The position numbers were made by a program, and so were the translations under genes. From positions 1 through 64,000 of the forward strand of contig NZ_QZFU01000033.1 in NCBI RefSeq assembly GCF_003598715.1: DNA of 64,000 nt, in the 5' to 3' direction. The DNA is from Nocardia panacis (GTDB lineage: Bacteria > Actinomycetota > Actinomycetes > Mycobacteriales > Mycobacteriaceae). Position 1 is the stretch's first letter, and each line of letters starts with the position of its first letter. Below the pieces are notes generated by a model, which did not search any database, had not been told where the DNA came from, and saw nothing but the letters and a program-made list of their open reading frames with translations. Below are positions 55,612-64,000 of the stretch, piece after piece.

Positions 55612-56808
55612 TCAGGCCGGTCCGAGTTCCGCCCTCGCCGCCACGAACGCGTCCACGGCCCGGTTCACGTCCTGTCGGGAATGCGCCGCGGACAGTTGAA
55701 CACGGATACGGGCCAGCCCGTGCGGCACCACGGGATAAGAGAAGCCGATGACGTAAACGCCGCGTTCCAGCAGCAACTCCGCCATCCGGCCCGCGACGGC
55801 CGCGTCGCCGATCATGACGGGGACGATCGGGTGCTCGCCAGGCACGATGTCGAAGCCCGCTTCGGTCATCCGCGAACGGAACAGGACCGTATTCTCGGCG
55901 AGCCGCACCCGCAGTTCGGTCGCCGACTCCAGCAGGTCGAGGACTTTCAGCGATGCGGCCGCGATCGCGGGCGCGAGTGTGTTCGAGAACAGGTATGGCC
56001 GTGATCGCTGGCGCAGCAGGGCGACTATCTCCGCCCGTGCGGCGACATAGCCGCCGGAAGCGCCGCCGAGCGCCTTGCCGAGCGTGCCCGTGATGATGTC
56101 GACGCGATCCATGACGCCGTGCGATTCGGGAGTTCCGCGACCACCGGGGCCGACGAAGCCGACGGCATGGGAGTCGTCGACCATCACCATGGCGTCGTAG
56201 CGGTCGGCGAGGTCGCAGATCTCGCGCAGCGGGGCCACGTGGCCATCCATGGAGAAGACGCCGTCGGTGACGATCAGCCTGCGCCGCGCATCCGCCGTCT
56301 CCTGCAGGCACCGCTCCAGATCGGCCATGTCGCGGTTCGCGTATCGCGAGCGCCGGGCCTTGGACAGCCGGATCCCGTCGATGATCGACGCGTGGTTGAG
56401 CGCGTCGGAGATCACCGCGTCCTCGGTGTCGAGGAGTGTCTCGAAGACGCCGCCGTTGGCATCGAAACAAGAGGAGTAGAGGATGGTGTCCTCTTGGCCG
56501 AGGAACGCCGACAGGCGCCGCTCCAACTCCTTGTGCACCTCCTGCGTGCCGCAGATGAAGCGCACCGAGGCCATGCCGTAACCCCAGCGGTCGAGCCCCG
56601 CGTGGGCGGCGGCGATCACGGCGGGGTGATCGGCCAGACCCAGATAGTTGTTGGCGCAGAAGTTGAGCACCTCGCCGTCCCGACCGCCCGCGGTGACGCG
56701 CACGGTGGCGGCCTGCGGGGTGCTGATGATCCGCTCGGGTTTGTGCAGTCCGGTGGCGCGGATTTCGTCGAGGGTGGCGCGCAGGTCGCCGCGAACCGAT
56801 TTGAACAT
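55612..56808 (-). CDS. kbl: 2-amino-3-ketobutyrate CoA ligase (glycine C-acetyltransferase)
   Basis: 398 residues, a PLP-dependent alpha-oxoamine synthase. The active-site Lys is in GTLGKALGGASG (about residue 245), with HASIIDGIRLSKA and VDDSHAVGFVGPGG upstream. It cleaves 2-amino-3-ketobutyrate to glycine and acetyl-CoA. It lies 36 bases after tdh, and the pair forms the threonine degradation pathway. Standard length. Confidence 0.93.
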   Translation of the reverse strand: MFKSVRGDLRATLDEIRATGLHKPERIISTPQAATVRVTAGGRDGEVLNFCANNYLGLADHPAVIAAAHAGLDRWGYGMASVRFICGTQEVHKELERRLSAFLGQEDTILYSSCFDANGGVFETLLDTEDAVISDALNHASIIDGIRLSKARRSRYANRDMADLERCLQETADARRRLIVTDGVFSMDGHVAPLREICDLADRYDAMVMVDDSHAVGFVGPGGRGTPESHGVMDRVDIITGTLGKALGGASGGYVAARAEIVALLRQRSRPYLFSNTLAPAIAAASLKVLDLLESATELRVRLAENTVLFRSRMTEAGFDIVPGEHPIVPVMIGDAAVAGRMAELLLERGVYVIGFSYPVVPHGLARIRVQLSAAHSRQDVNRAVDAFVAARAELGPA

Positions 56809-56844
56809 GAAAGATCCTTTGTCAGAACAGAATTCGGGGGATTG

Positions 56845-57879
56845 TCAGGAGGTCCAGTCGAGGATGATCTTGCCCGCGCGGCCACTGGCGGCGTCGGCGA
56901 AGGCGGCTTCGAAGTCGCGGTAGCCGTACCGGCCGGTGATCACCGGAGCGGGGTCGAGGCCGCCTTGCAGCAGCGCCGACATGGCGTACCAGGTTTCGAA
57001 CATCTCGCGGCCGTAGATGCCCTTGATCGTGATCATGGACGTGACGATCCGGGCCCAATCGACCGGGAACTCACTCGATGGCAGGCCGAGCATGGCGATC
57101 CGGCCGCCATGGGTCATATTCGCGATCATCTCCCGCGTGGCCTCGGGGCGTCCGGACATCTCCAAGCCGATGTCGAAGCCCTCGCGCAGCCCGAGCATGC
57201 GCTGCCCTTCGGCGACCGACACCTCCGTGACGTTCAGCGCCAAGCTCACACCGATCTCGCGGGCGAGGTCGAGACGTTCCGCACTGACATCGGTGATCAC
57301 GACGTGGCGCGCCCCCGCGTGTCGGGCCACCGCGGCGGCCATCAAACCGATTGGACCCGCCCCGGTGATCAGGACGTCCTCACCGACGAGCGGGAAGGAC
57401 AGCGCGGTGTGCACGGCGTTGCCCAGCGGATCGAAGATCGCCGCGACATCCAGATCGACGGGGGTGCGATGCACCCACACATTCGACGCGGGCAGCGCCA
57501 CGTATTCGGCGAACGCCCCGTCGCGGTCCACACCCAGACCGACCGTGGCACAGCACAGGTGGCGCCGACCTGCCAGGCAGTTGCGGCACTTGCCGCAGAC
57601 GAGATGCCCCTCACCGCTGACCCGGTCGCCCGGCACGATATCCGCGACATCGCTGCCGACCTCGACGACCTCGCCGACGAACTCGTGCCCGAGCACGAGC
57701 GGCGTTCGAATCGCCTGTCGCGCCCAGCCGTCCCAGGCGCGGATATGCAGATCCGTGCCACAGATTCCGGTGCGCTGCACCTTGATCATGACCTCCGCGG
57801 GGCCGATGACCGGTTCCGGGACCTCCGCCAACCACAGACCGGGCTCGGCCCACTTCTTGACCAGCGACTTCAACGCCAT
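56845..57879 (-). CDS. tdh: L-threonine 3-dehydrogenase
   Basis: 344 residues from the ATG at 57879, a zinc alcohol dehydrogenase. Catalytic zinc ligands C in GICGTDLH and H in LGHEFVGE, structural zinc cysteines CGKCRNCLAGRRHLC, NAD motif ITGAGPIGLMAAAVAR. Oxidises threonine to 2-amino-3-ketobutyrate, the substrate of the downstream kbl product. The promoter is in the 236-base divergent gap shared with the 58116 gene. Confidence 0.93.
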   Translation of the reverse strand: MALKSLVKKWAEPGLWLAEVPEPVIGPAEVMIKVQRTGICGTDLHIRAWDGWARQAIRTPLVLGHEFVGEVVEVGSDVADIVPGDRVSGEGHLVCGKCRNCLAGRRHLCCATVGLGVDRDGAFAEYVALPASNVWVHRTPVDLDVAAIFDPLGNAVHTALSFPLVGEDVLITGAGPIGLMAAAVARHAGARHVVITDVSAERLDLAREIGVSLALNVTEVSVAEGQRMLGLREGFDIGLEMSGRPEATREMIANMTHGGRIAMLGLPSSEFPVDWARIVTSMITIKGIYGREMFETWYAMSALLQGGLDPAPVITGRYGYRDFEAAFADAASGRAGKIILDWTS

Positions 57880-58115
57880 GGCTCCCGTCGTTTCGCGCCG
57901 AATGCCGGGCGGCCCCGGCTTGTCAGAAGCCTGGCCGACAGTGGCGCTCCCGGTCCATCGAGAACTGCTTAAGCGCCGCAGCAGCTTTCCTACATACGTA
58001 CGAAGTGTCTTGACAGAACGGCGATTTCGGCCGGGCTCCGTGGCGCGAATACGACGCCCACTCGAAAGGCAGGCGATAGCTTCCACTGCGATCACGCCGG
58101 TGGGATGCTGCTCGG

Positions 58116-58859
58116 ATGATCTTCCGAGAGCACGAACGTGCACAGGTGCGTGCGGCTTTGGTCGACGCCGCCACTGCCGACGACCGCATCACGGCGGTCG
58201 CCATGACGGGCTCCGCGGCGCTCGGGCGCGAAGACCGCTGGTCCGATATCGATCTCGCGCTACGGCTCGCCGCCGACGCCGACGAGCCCGCGCTGGTCGC
58301 CGACTGGACCGAGCGCATGTACCGTGACCTCGACGCGGTCGACCATCTCGACGTCTACCGGGGCGACATCCGTTTCCGCGTCTTCCTGTGCGCCGACACC
58401 CTCCAGGTTGATCTCGCCTTCTGGACCACCGCCCCGGAATTCGGCACCCTCCCGGCCTTCCGCCTCCTCTTCGGAGACGGCGACCCGCACCCGGCCCGCC
58501 CCGCACCCGACGCCGGCCAGGTCATCGGGGTCGCTTGGCTGCATGCGTTGCACGCCCGCTCGTCGATCGCTCGCGGTCGAGTCTGGCAAGCGCACCACAT
58601 GCTCAACGGCCTGCGCGAGCAGGTTCTCGTCCTCGCCTGCCTGCACCACGGGGTGAATCCGGTCCAAGGTCGCGGCCACGACGATCTCCCCGCCGACCTC
58701 CTCGGGATTCTCGAGCCCACCCTGATCACGGAACTGAGCCCAACCGGCTTGCGATCCGCCCTCGCGGCCTTGGTGAGTTCGCTGCTGACCGAAATCCACC
58801 ACATCGAACCCGAACGCGCGCAACGCTTATCCGCTCCCTTGCACGCCCTGACCGCGTGA
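58116..58859 (+). CDS. Nucleotidyltransferase-domain protein
   Basis: 247 residues. The pol-beta-type motif is TGSAALGREDRWSDIDLALR (GS...DxD, about residues 31-50), with a third acid downstream (LQVDLAFW). The C-terminal half is helical. Aminoglycoside or lincosamide adenylyltransferases and toxin-neutralising nucleotidyltransferases share this layout; substrate cannot be assigned. Divergent from tdh. Confidence 0.8.
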   Translation: MIFREHERAQVRAALVDAATADDRITAVAMTGSAALGREDRWSDIDLALRLAADADEPALVADWTERMYRDLDAVDHLDVYRGDIRFRVFLCADTLQVDLAFWTTAPEFGTLPAFRLLFGDGDPHPARPAPDAGQVIGVAWLHALHARSSIARGRVWQAHHMLNGLREQVLVLACLHHGVNPVQGRGHDDLPADLLGILEPTLITELSPTGLRSALAALVSSLLTEIHHIEPERAQRLSAPLHALTA

Positions 58860-59034
58860 GCCTTCGGTGGGCGGGGGAGAGCGGTCGATCACCGACGACC
58901 GGGAAAGCCGTGCGGCGCAACGTATCCGCGCCGCCATCGAGTCGGTCTCCGAACCCTTCGACGCCACCTCGGCGGATTGGCTGTCGGCGCAACGAAATAG
59001 GGCAGGCTCGACGGTGTGCTCTCCGCACCGATGC

Positions 59035-59097
59035 GCGACCGGCTACGACGAACGGCGTAGCCGGTCGCACCTCGGCTACGTGCATTCACGTAGCCGA
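59035..59097. promoter_or_regulatory. Two tandem perfect hairpins before the ABC exporter
   Basis: GCGACCGGCTACG/CGTAGCCGGTCGC (59035-59068) and TCGGCTACGT/ACGTAGCCGA (59072-59097). Both arms share GGCTACG, so alternative pairings between the hairpins are possible. They fill the gap from 58860, which otherwise holds no gene. They could be a terminator pair, a leader or a binding array for the exporter genes. Confidence 0.7.
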
Positions 59098-59150
59098 TGA
59101 CTCCCGGCGCCGGAAGCGGACCGGCACCGGCGAGCGCGACGATCAGCAGC

Positions 59151-60974
59151 ATGAAACGAGTCTGCACCGGCCTGGCGGCTCCTCCGGATACCGATTCCGT
59201 CGCAGGACAGAGCATTACCGGGCTGCTGCGCCCTTTTGTCCGGAGTTTCGCCGCCGTTGTCGTTCTCCAGATCATCGGCGCTGTCGCGGGTCTGACGCCC
59301 CTGCTGGCCGTCGTCGAACTAGGGCGAATCTTGTTCTCGCCCGGACCGATTGACCACGGTCGTGCCTGGATCGTCGTGGCGGCGGGTGCGATGGGCCTCT
59401 TCATCCGGCTGTTGTTCACGGCGGCGTCGTCCGGAATCGGACATCTGCTCGATGGCCAAGTGCAACTGTCGTTTCGCAGGCAACTCGCGCAACGGTTGGG
59501 GCGGGCGCCGATCGGCTGGTTCTCCCGCCGCCGGACCGGCGAGTTGGCGAAAGTGGTCGGAGAGGACGTGAGCGCCATCCACCCGTTCATCGCCCACACT
59601 CCCGTTCAGCTCGTGTCCGCCTTCATTGTGCCGCTGGTGTCGCTGGTCTATCTGTGCACCGTCGACTGGCGGCTCACGCTGATCACGGCGATACCGGTGC
59701 TTTCGGCCGTGGCCCTCGTTCCGCTGATGATGACCCCGGCTCGGCAGCGCGAGCAGGCGGAATTCGACGCGGCCATGGGGCGGATCTCGAGTTCGGTCGT
59801 GGAATTCGTGCAGGGCATCGCGGTGGTCAAGGCGTTCGGCGGATCCGGGCGCGCACACCGCGAATTCCGCATGGCCGCAGATGATTTCGTCACCATCTTC
59901 TACCGGTGGGTGCGCGGCGTCTCCCCGATCGCCGCGGGAATGCAGTTGGCGCTGTCGCCGCCGTTCGTGCTGCTGGTGGTCTTCACCGGCGGCGCTACGT
60001 TGATAACGACCGGCGACATGGCCCCGGCGAACCTGCTGCCGTTCCTGCTGCTCGGACTCGGGCTGACCGCCCCGGTGGCTGCGCTGGGCCACGGCTTCGA
60101 CGAAATGCGGGCCGCCGCGCGTGCGGTCGGTCGGATTCGGGAAGTGCTTGCGGTGCAGCCACTTCCGGAGCCCGTGCGGCCGGCCGCACCGCAAGGGCAT
60201 CGGGTGGAACTGCGCGGCGTCCGATTCGGCTACGACGCCGATCGCGAAGTGCTGCGCGGGATCGACCTGACCCTCGAATCGGGGACGGTCACCGCCGTTG
60301 TCGGGCCGTCGGGAAGCGGGAAATCCACGCTGGCGCAGCTATTGCCGAGGTTCTTCGACCCGACCTGCGGTTCGGTCACCCTGGGTGGTGTCGACCTGCG
60401 CGAGCTCGACAGCCGGGAGCTGCACCGGATGGTCTCCTTCGTCTTCCAGGACGTGCGCTTGCTGCGCGCCTCGGTCGCGGACAATATCGCGCTCGCGGTT
60501 GCGCAGGCCGGACTCGACGAGGTGATGCGCGCCGCCCGCCAGGCGAACATCCACGATCGAATACTCGAGCTGCCGCGCGGATACGACACCGTGATCGGTG
60601 CCGGGGTGAACCTGTCGGGCGGTGAGGCACAACGGATTTCGATCGCACGCGCGCTGCTCGCCGATACGCCGGTGCTGGTGCTGGATGAGGCGAGCGCCTT
60701 CGCCGACCCGCACACCGAACTGGCCGTGCGCCGCGCCCTCGAGGCGCTCGCGGGTGATCGGACGATCCTGATCATCGCTCATCGTCTCGAAACGATCGCC
60801 AACGCCGACCATGTCGTGATGCTGGAGAACGGGTCGATCGTCGAACGCGGCAGGCCCACCGAATTGCTCGCGCGCAGCGGAAAGTTCGCCGGGTTCTGGC
60901 AATCACGCAGGTCGGCTGTCGCCGCCGAGATCGGAACACATGTCGGCGTATCGCAGGGAGATGAGATCCGATGA
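59151..60974 (+). CDS. ABC exporter half-transporter 1 (TMD-NBD)
   Basis: About 607 residues; an ATG at 59097 is possible but abuts a hairpin, so 59151 is preferred. Six membrane helices (for example AVVVLQIIGAVAGLTPLLAV), then the ATPase with Walker A VGPSGSGKST, signature NLSGGEAQRIS, Walker B LVLDEASAF and a switch H in IIAHRLETI. It resembles siderophore or lipopeptide exporters of the IrtA/IrtB type but has no siderophore-interacting domain. Its stop overlaps the partner start by 4 bases. Confidence 0.9.
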   Translation: MKRVCTGLAAPPDTDSVAGQSITGLLRPFVRSFAAVVVLQIIGAVAGLTPLLAVVELGRILFSPGPIDHGRAWIVVAAGAMGLFIRLLFTAASSGIGHLLDGQVQLSFRRQLAQRLGRAPIGWFSRRRTGELAKVVGEDVSAIHPFIAHTPVQLVSAFIVPLVSLVYLCTVDWRLTLITAIPVLSAVALVPLMMTPARQREQAEFDAAMGRISSSVVEFVQGIAVVKAFGGSGRAHREFRMAADDFVTIFYRWVRGVSPIAAGMQLALSPPFVLLVVFTGGATLITTGDMAPANLLPFLLLGLGLTAPVAALGHGFDEMRAAARAVGRIREVLAVQPLPEPVRPAAPQGHRVELRGVRFGYDADREVLRGIDLTLESGTVTAVVGPSGSGKSTLAQLLPRFFDPTCGSVTLGGVDLRELDSRELHRMVSFVFQDVRLLRASVADNIALAVAQAGLDEVMRAARQANIHDRILELPRGYDTVIGAGVNLSGGEAQRISIARALLADTPVLVLDEASAFADPHTELAVRRALEALAGDRTILIIAHRLETIANADHVVMLENGSIVERGRPTELLARSGKFAGFWQSRRSAVAAEIGTHVGVSQGDEIR

Positions 60975-62692
60975 TTCGAATGCTGTTGCGGGTGCTGGGA
61001 CGCGAGTTCGCCGGGCCGTTGCGTCGCACACTGGCTCTGATGACCGCGACTGCGGTCGTCGAGGGTCTGTCCTACGCACTGCTGATTCCGATGCTGCGCG
61101 CACTGCTCGGGAACAGCCCGCGCGACGCTCGGCCGTGGCTGATCGCATTCGGAGCCGCGGTCGCGCTCTACGCCGGGCTGCGCTACGCCAGTGATCTCCG
61201 CGGTTTCCGGGTCGGTTCCGCGTTGTTGCGTGGCATGTATCACCGGCTCGGCGATCATTTGGCCCGCCTGCCGCTCGGCTGGTACAGCTCGGATCGCGTC
61301 GGGGAGGTGTCCGTTCTCGCCGGTCCCGGCATACTGCAGGCGATGAGCGTGATCGCGCACCTGCTGGCGCCATTCATCGGCGCCTGCGTGACGCCGCTGA
61401 CGATCGTCGGTGTGATGTTCGCGGTCAACTGGCAGCTGGGACTGGCCGCGCTCGCTGCCGCACCGATCGTCGCCGCGATCCAGGTGTGGACGGGACGCGC
61501 GATGGCCGCCGTCGATGCGGAGCGCGCCGAACGCGACGAGCAGGCCACCGGGCGAGTCATCGAATACCTCCAAGCCCAGCCGGTGCTGCGCGCAGGCGGC
61601 CGGACCGCCGAACGCTTCGGATTGCTCGACGACTCGCTGGAGGAAATTCAGCGCACCGCCCGCCGCACCGTACGATCGGCGCTGCCCGGCACCCTGGGGT
61701 TGGTCGGCACGGTACAGGTGATGTTCACGGTGCTCCTGGTCCTCGGCGCCTATCTCGCGCTTGATGGAAGTGTCGGTGCGGCAGAGGTTTTGGCGGCTCT
61801 GGTGCTGGCCGCCCGCTGTGCGGATCCACTACTGTCACTGTCCGATATCGGCGGCAAGATCCGCGGCGCACGCTCGGTACTGGCCGAACTCGACACGGTG
61901 TTGCGCACCGAGCCGCTCGCGCGGTCGCGCGAGCCGATCCAGCCGGTCGGCCATGGCCTGCGGTTCGAATCGGTGACCTTTCGGCGCGGCGGTCGCACGG
62001 TGATCGATAACGTGTCGTTGCGCGTGGCGGCGGGGCAGCGGATCGCCATCGTCGGACCGTCGGGTGCGGGTAAGACCACACTGCTGCAGTTGCTCGCCCG
62101 GTTCCACGACGTGGACACGGGCTCGGTCGGTGTGGATGGTGTGGACGTGCGTTCCCTCGAGCCCGAGGTGTTGATGGCGCGCATCGCCATCGTCTTCCAG
62201 GACGTCTATCTGTTCGACGGCACGATAGTGGAGAACGTCCGGCTCGGCCGCCCCGACGCCGATGATGCCGAGGTGCGGGCGGCCGCGACCGCCGCCGGGC
62301 TGGACGAGGTGATCGAACGACTGCCCGGTGGTTGGGCGGCGGAGGTCGGCGAAGGCGGCAAGCTATTGTCCGGCGGTGAGCGTCAACGCGTTTCGATCGC
62401 ACGAGCGCTGCTGAAGGACGCGCCGATCGTGCTGCTGGACGAGGTGAGCTCCGCACTGGACCCGGTCAACGAGGCCGCGGTCCACGCCGGCATCGAACGC
62501 CTGATGGCGGGCCGGACGGTGGTGATGGTCGCGCATCGGCTGCACACCGTCCAACACGCCGACCGCATCGTCTTCCTCGATGGCGGCCGGATCGTGGAAG
62601 AAGGCAGTCACGACGAATTGCTGCGTCGCGGCGGTCGCTACGCCGAATTCTGGACGCCCTGGACCGAGAGGGCACTCACCGGACAGGGATGA
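60971..62692 (+). CDS. ABC exporter half-transporter 2 (TMD-NBD)
   Basis: 573 residues. Six membrane helices, Walker A VGPSGAGKTT, signature LLSGGERQRVS, Walker B IVLLDEVSSA and H in VAHRLHTVQ. Both halves keep the catalytic glutamate, so both sites should hydrolyse ATP. ATGA overlap with half-transporter 1 implies a heterodimer. Followed by the truncated NRPS gene on the other strand. Confidence 0.92.
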   Translation: MIRMLLRVLGREFAGPLRRTLALMTATAVVEGLSYALLIPMLRALLGNSPRDARPWLIAFGAAVALYAGLRYASDLRGFRVGSALLRGMYHRLGDHLARLPLGWYSSDRVGEVSVLAGPGILQAMSVIAHLLAPFIGACVTPLTIVGVMFAVNWQLGLAALAAAPIVAAIQVWTGRAMAAVDAERAERDEQATGRVIEYLQAQPVLRAGGRTAERFGLLDDSLEEIQRTARRTVRSALPGTLGLVGTVQVMFTVLLVLGAYLALDGSVGAAEVLAALVLAARCADPLLSLSDIGGKIRGARSVLAELDTVLRTEPLARSREPIQPVGHGLRFESVTFRRGGRTVIDNVSLRVAAGQRIAIVGPSGAGKTTLLQLLARFHDVDTGSVGVDGVDVRSLEPEVLMARIAIVFQDVYLFDGTIVENVRLGRPDADDAEVRAAATAAGLDEVIERLPGGWAAEVGEGGKLLSGGERQRVSIARALLKDAPIVLLDEVSSALDPVNEAAVHAGIERLMAGRTVVMVAHRLHTVQHADRIVFLDGGRIVEEGSHDELLRRGGRYAEFWTPWTERALTGQG

Positions 62693-62737
62693 AGCCGTGG
62701 AAAGGGGCCGCTGACAACGCCGTTCGATGCCCCTTCC

Positions 62738-62971
62738 TCAGTTCTGATTCGGCGAAAAATAATCGTTCGAGGGTGGAGTTTTCGCGTTCGATGTCAGGTA
62801 TTCCGCTGCGGTGAGATACCCGGCGAGTCGGTTGGCCTCGGCGTCCAGTTCGCGATAACTCCAGGTGCTATCCGGCGCGTGGACGGCCACCGCAGCGGGA
62901 TGGATATCCACCTGAGCCTCGAACATCATGGCGAGCGTGACGCACTGTGCGACAGACGTTGTCATGGTCAA
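62738..62971 (-). pseudogene. NRPS adenylation domain, N-terminal stub
   Basis: 77 codons beginning MTMTTSVAQCVTLAMMFEAQ. The FEAQVDIHPAAVAVHAPD and WSYRELDAEANRLAGYL segments are the start of an NRPS adenylation domain; after that the sequence (TAAEYLTSNAKTPPSNDYFS) is unrelated and ends. Everything else is missing, so the synthetase is dead. Its position beside an exporter pair suggests a lost siderophore or lipopeptide pathway. Confidence 0.75.
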
Positions 62972-63162
62972 TCCGTCTTTCCGATTCCGGAGTCGTCGAA
63001 CCGGATACCACGTTGCGCGACCTCGAACTGGAAGGTCGTAGACCTCGTACGGGACTGCGCCTCTATTTATAGGTTGTCCGGCTGAAGGATGACTGACACG
63101 TTCCCGACAATGCGTTGACGCGCATCGTGCGGGGGCTGAACCGCCGCCGTTTTCGTGCGCCG

Positions 63163-63945
63163 CTAGTGAATAGGTTTGACGGCCTTGACAATCGCCGCGT
63201 GCATGCCCGCCGCGACGGTGTGAGTCGGGGTGATCTCGATAGCATCGAAGCCGGCTGCCTCGAGGTGGTTTCGGTATTCGGTGAACGACAGCGCGCCCGC
63301 GATACAGCCGACATAGTCGCCGCGCTCGGCCCGATCGGCGGGGGTGAGGTCATCCTCGGCGACGACATCGGAGATTCCGACGCGCCCGCCTGCCACGAGT
63401 ACACGGGCCATCTCGGCGAAGACCGCCGGTTTATCGACCGACAGGTTGATCACGCAGTTGGAGATCACCACGTCGATGCTGTTGGCGGGCAACGGGATCG
63501 ACTCGATGGTTCCCTTGCGGAACTCGACGTTGGCGGCACCCGCCTTGGCGGCGTTGGCGCGGGCGATGGACAGCATCTCCTCGGTCATGTCGACACCGAA
63601 TACCTTGCCGGTCGCGCCGACGCGGCGTGCGGACAGCAGCACGTCGATCCCGCCGCCGGACCCGAGGTCCAGCACACGGTCGCCAGCGCGCAGGTCGGCG
63701 ACCGCGGTCGGGTTGCCGCAACCCAGTGACGCGGCCACGGCCTCGAGGGGGAGTCGATCGCGGTCCGCTGCCGCGTAGAGACCGGGCCCGAAACTCTCGT
63801 CGATGTCGATCGCGCCGGTCGCGCAGCGGTCGCTGCCGCCGCAGCAGTCCTCGGCGGTCCCGCCTGCGGCGACCGCAGTCGCGGCGGCCGCGTATCGGGT
63901 GCGCACCGTTTCCCGCAGTTCCACGGCCTGCTGTGACTCTGACAT
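63163..63945 (-). CDS. arsM: Arsenite S-adenosylmethionine methyltransferase
   Basis: 260 residues. SAM motif VLDLGSGGGIDVLLSARRVG, conserved cysteines in DCCGGSDRC, NCVINLS (typical SNCVINL of ArsM) and GCIAGALS bind arsenite. It methylates arsenite to volatile or less toxic forms. Complete gene ending at the window edge region; the 55 bases upstream (63946-64000) contain its ribosome-binding site but the promoter is cut off. The 62972-63162 gap holds only a weak hairpin near 63100. Confidence 0.9.
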   Translation of the reverse strand: MSESQQAVELRETVRTRYAAAATAVAAGGTAEDCCGGSDRCATGAIDIDESFGPGLYAAADRDRLPLEAVAASLGCGNPTAVADLRAGDRVLDLGSGGGIDVLLSARRVGATGKVFGVDMTEEMLSIARANAAKAGAANVEFRKGTIESIPLPANSIDVVISNCVINLSVDKPAVFAEMARVLVAGGRVGISDVVAEDDLTPADRAERGDYVGCIAGALSFTEYRNHLEAAGFDAIEITPTHTVAAGMHAAIVKAVKPIH

Positions 63946-64000
63946 GGGAATCCTCTCCGTTGGCCCGGCCGAAATCGAGCTGTATCGATGACTGTCTATG

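Noticed and set aside
52769..56470. 1,233-codon minus-strand open frame
   Set aside because: Antisense shadow of the oxidase, DUF885 and LysR genes in high-GC DNA; the composition is arginine/glycine-rich and no domain appears until it crosses kbl in the wrong frame.

Overview
The window looks like chromosomal DNA of a high-GC actinomycete, most likely Nocardia or a close relative. This is inferred from base composition, frequent GTG starts, and the families present (GlxA-type regulators, an actinobacterial MCHR-type cysteine protein, XRE-TPR regulators, actinophage-type genes). No rRNA gene, intact tRNA gene or CRISPR array is visible.

Bases 1 to about 33,620 belong to an integrated phage-like element. 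Its right end is marked by a tyrosine integrase (32084-33451, minus) next to the displaced 3' half of a tRNA-Val(CAC) gene (33572-33621). The left end, with the reconstituted tRNA, must lie left of the window. Reading leftward from the integrase: a defective IS3-family element, an immunity switch (paralogous CI-like and Cro-like repressors around TTAAGGA operators, Xis-like protein, BRO-type antirepressor), a recombination/replication block (ERF annealing protein, HNH nuclease, winged-helix replication protein), an XRE-TPR regulator facing a chain of six overlapping small genes, a cargo block, the terminase small and large subunits, and a string of small cassettes. No portal, capsid or tail gene is visible, so either these lie to the left or this is a decayed prophage or satellite.

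Two parts of the element stand out. First, eight loci (about 0.93, 1.83, 9.06, 11.63, 12.15, 12.69, 23.19 and 26.07 kb, all minus strand) share one control cassette. Seven have a -35/-10 promoter whose spacer is a TACAC/GTGTA palindrome; all eight have a leader stem whose base pairs covary and a 13-bp CCGGAGGAGCCGG site that places the Shine-Dalgarno in a hairpin loop just before the start codon. It resembles the start-associated sequences of cluster K mycobacteriophages but differs in sequence. Second, a candidate RiPP operon (51-residue precursor, radical SAM enzyme, asparagine-synthetase-like enzyme, PqqD-type recognition protein; 19230 to 15990, minus) faces a complete class I lysyl-tRNA synthetase (14256-15947), which could be a resistance gene.

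The element has itself been invaded: an IS5-family element broke a DNA methyltransferase at base 127; a 5,192-bp IS21-family transposon (2475-7666) carrying a 780-residue passenger gene split a small phage gene, with a 6-bp target duplication; and a 333-bp non-autonomous IS21 derivative (23308-23640) has its own 6-bp duplication.

From 33.9 kb on the DNA is host-like: a quinone-oxidoreductase/SDR/LysR group; a graveyard at 36.9-42.2 kb (two decayed excisionase copies, a serine-recombinase zinc ribbon, broken hydrolase and acetyltransferase genes) surrounding a GlxA regulator/isochorismatase pair; a persulfide-responsive CstR-like repressor with three operators and a CoA-disulfide reductase-rhodanese; a serine hydrolase and S9 peptidase facing a TetR regulator; a GntR-controlled catabolic operon (enolase-superfamily enzyme, flavin oxidase, DUF885 hydrolase, LysR); threonine catabolism (tdh-kbl); a nucleotidyltransferase; a two-gene ABC exporter next to a truncated NRPS adenylation domain; and an arsenite methyltransferase at the right edge.
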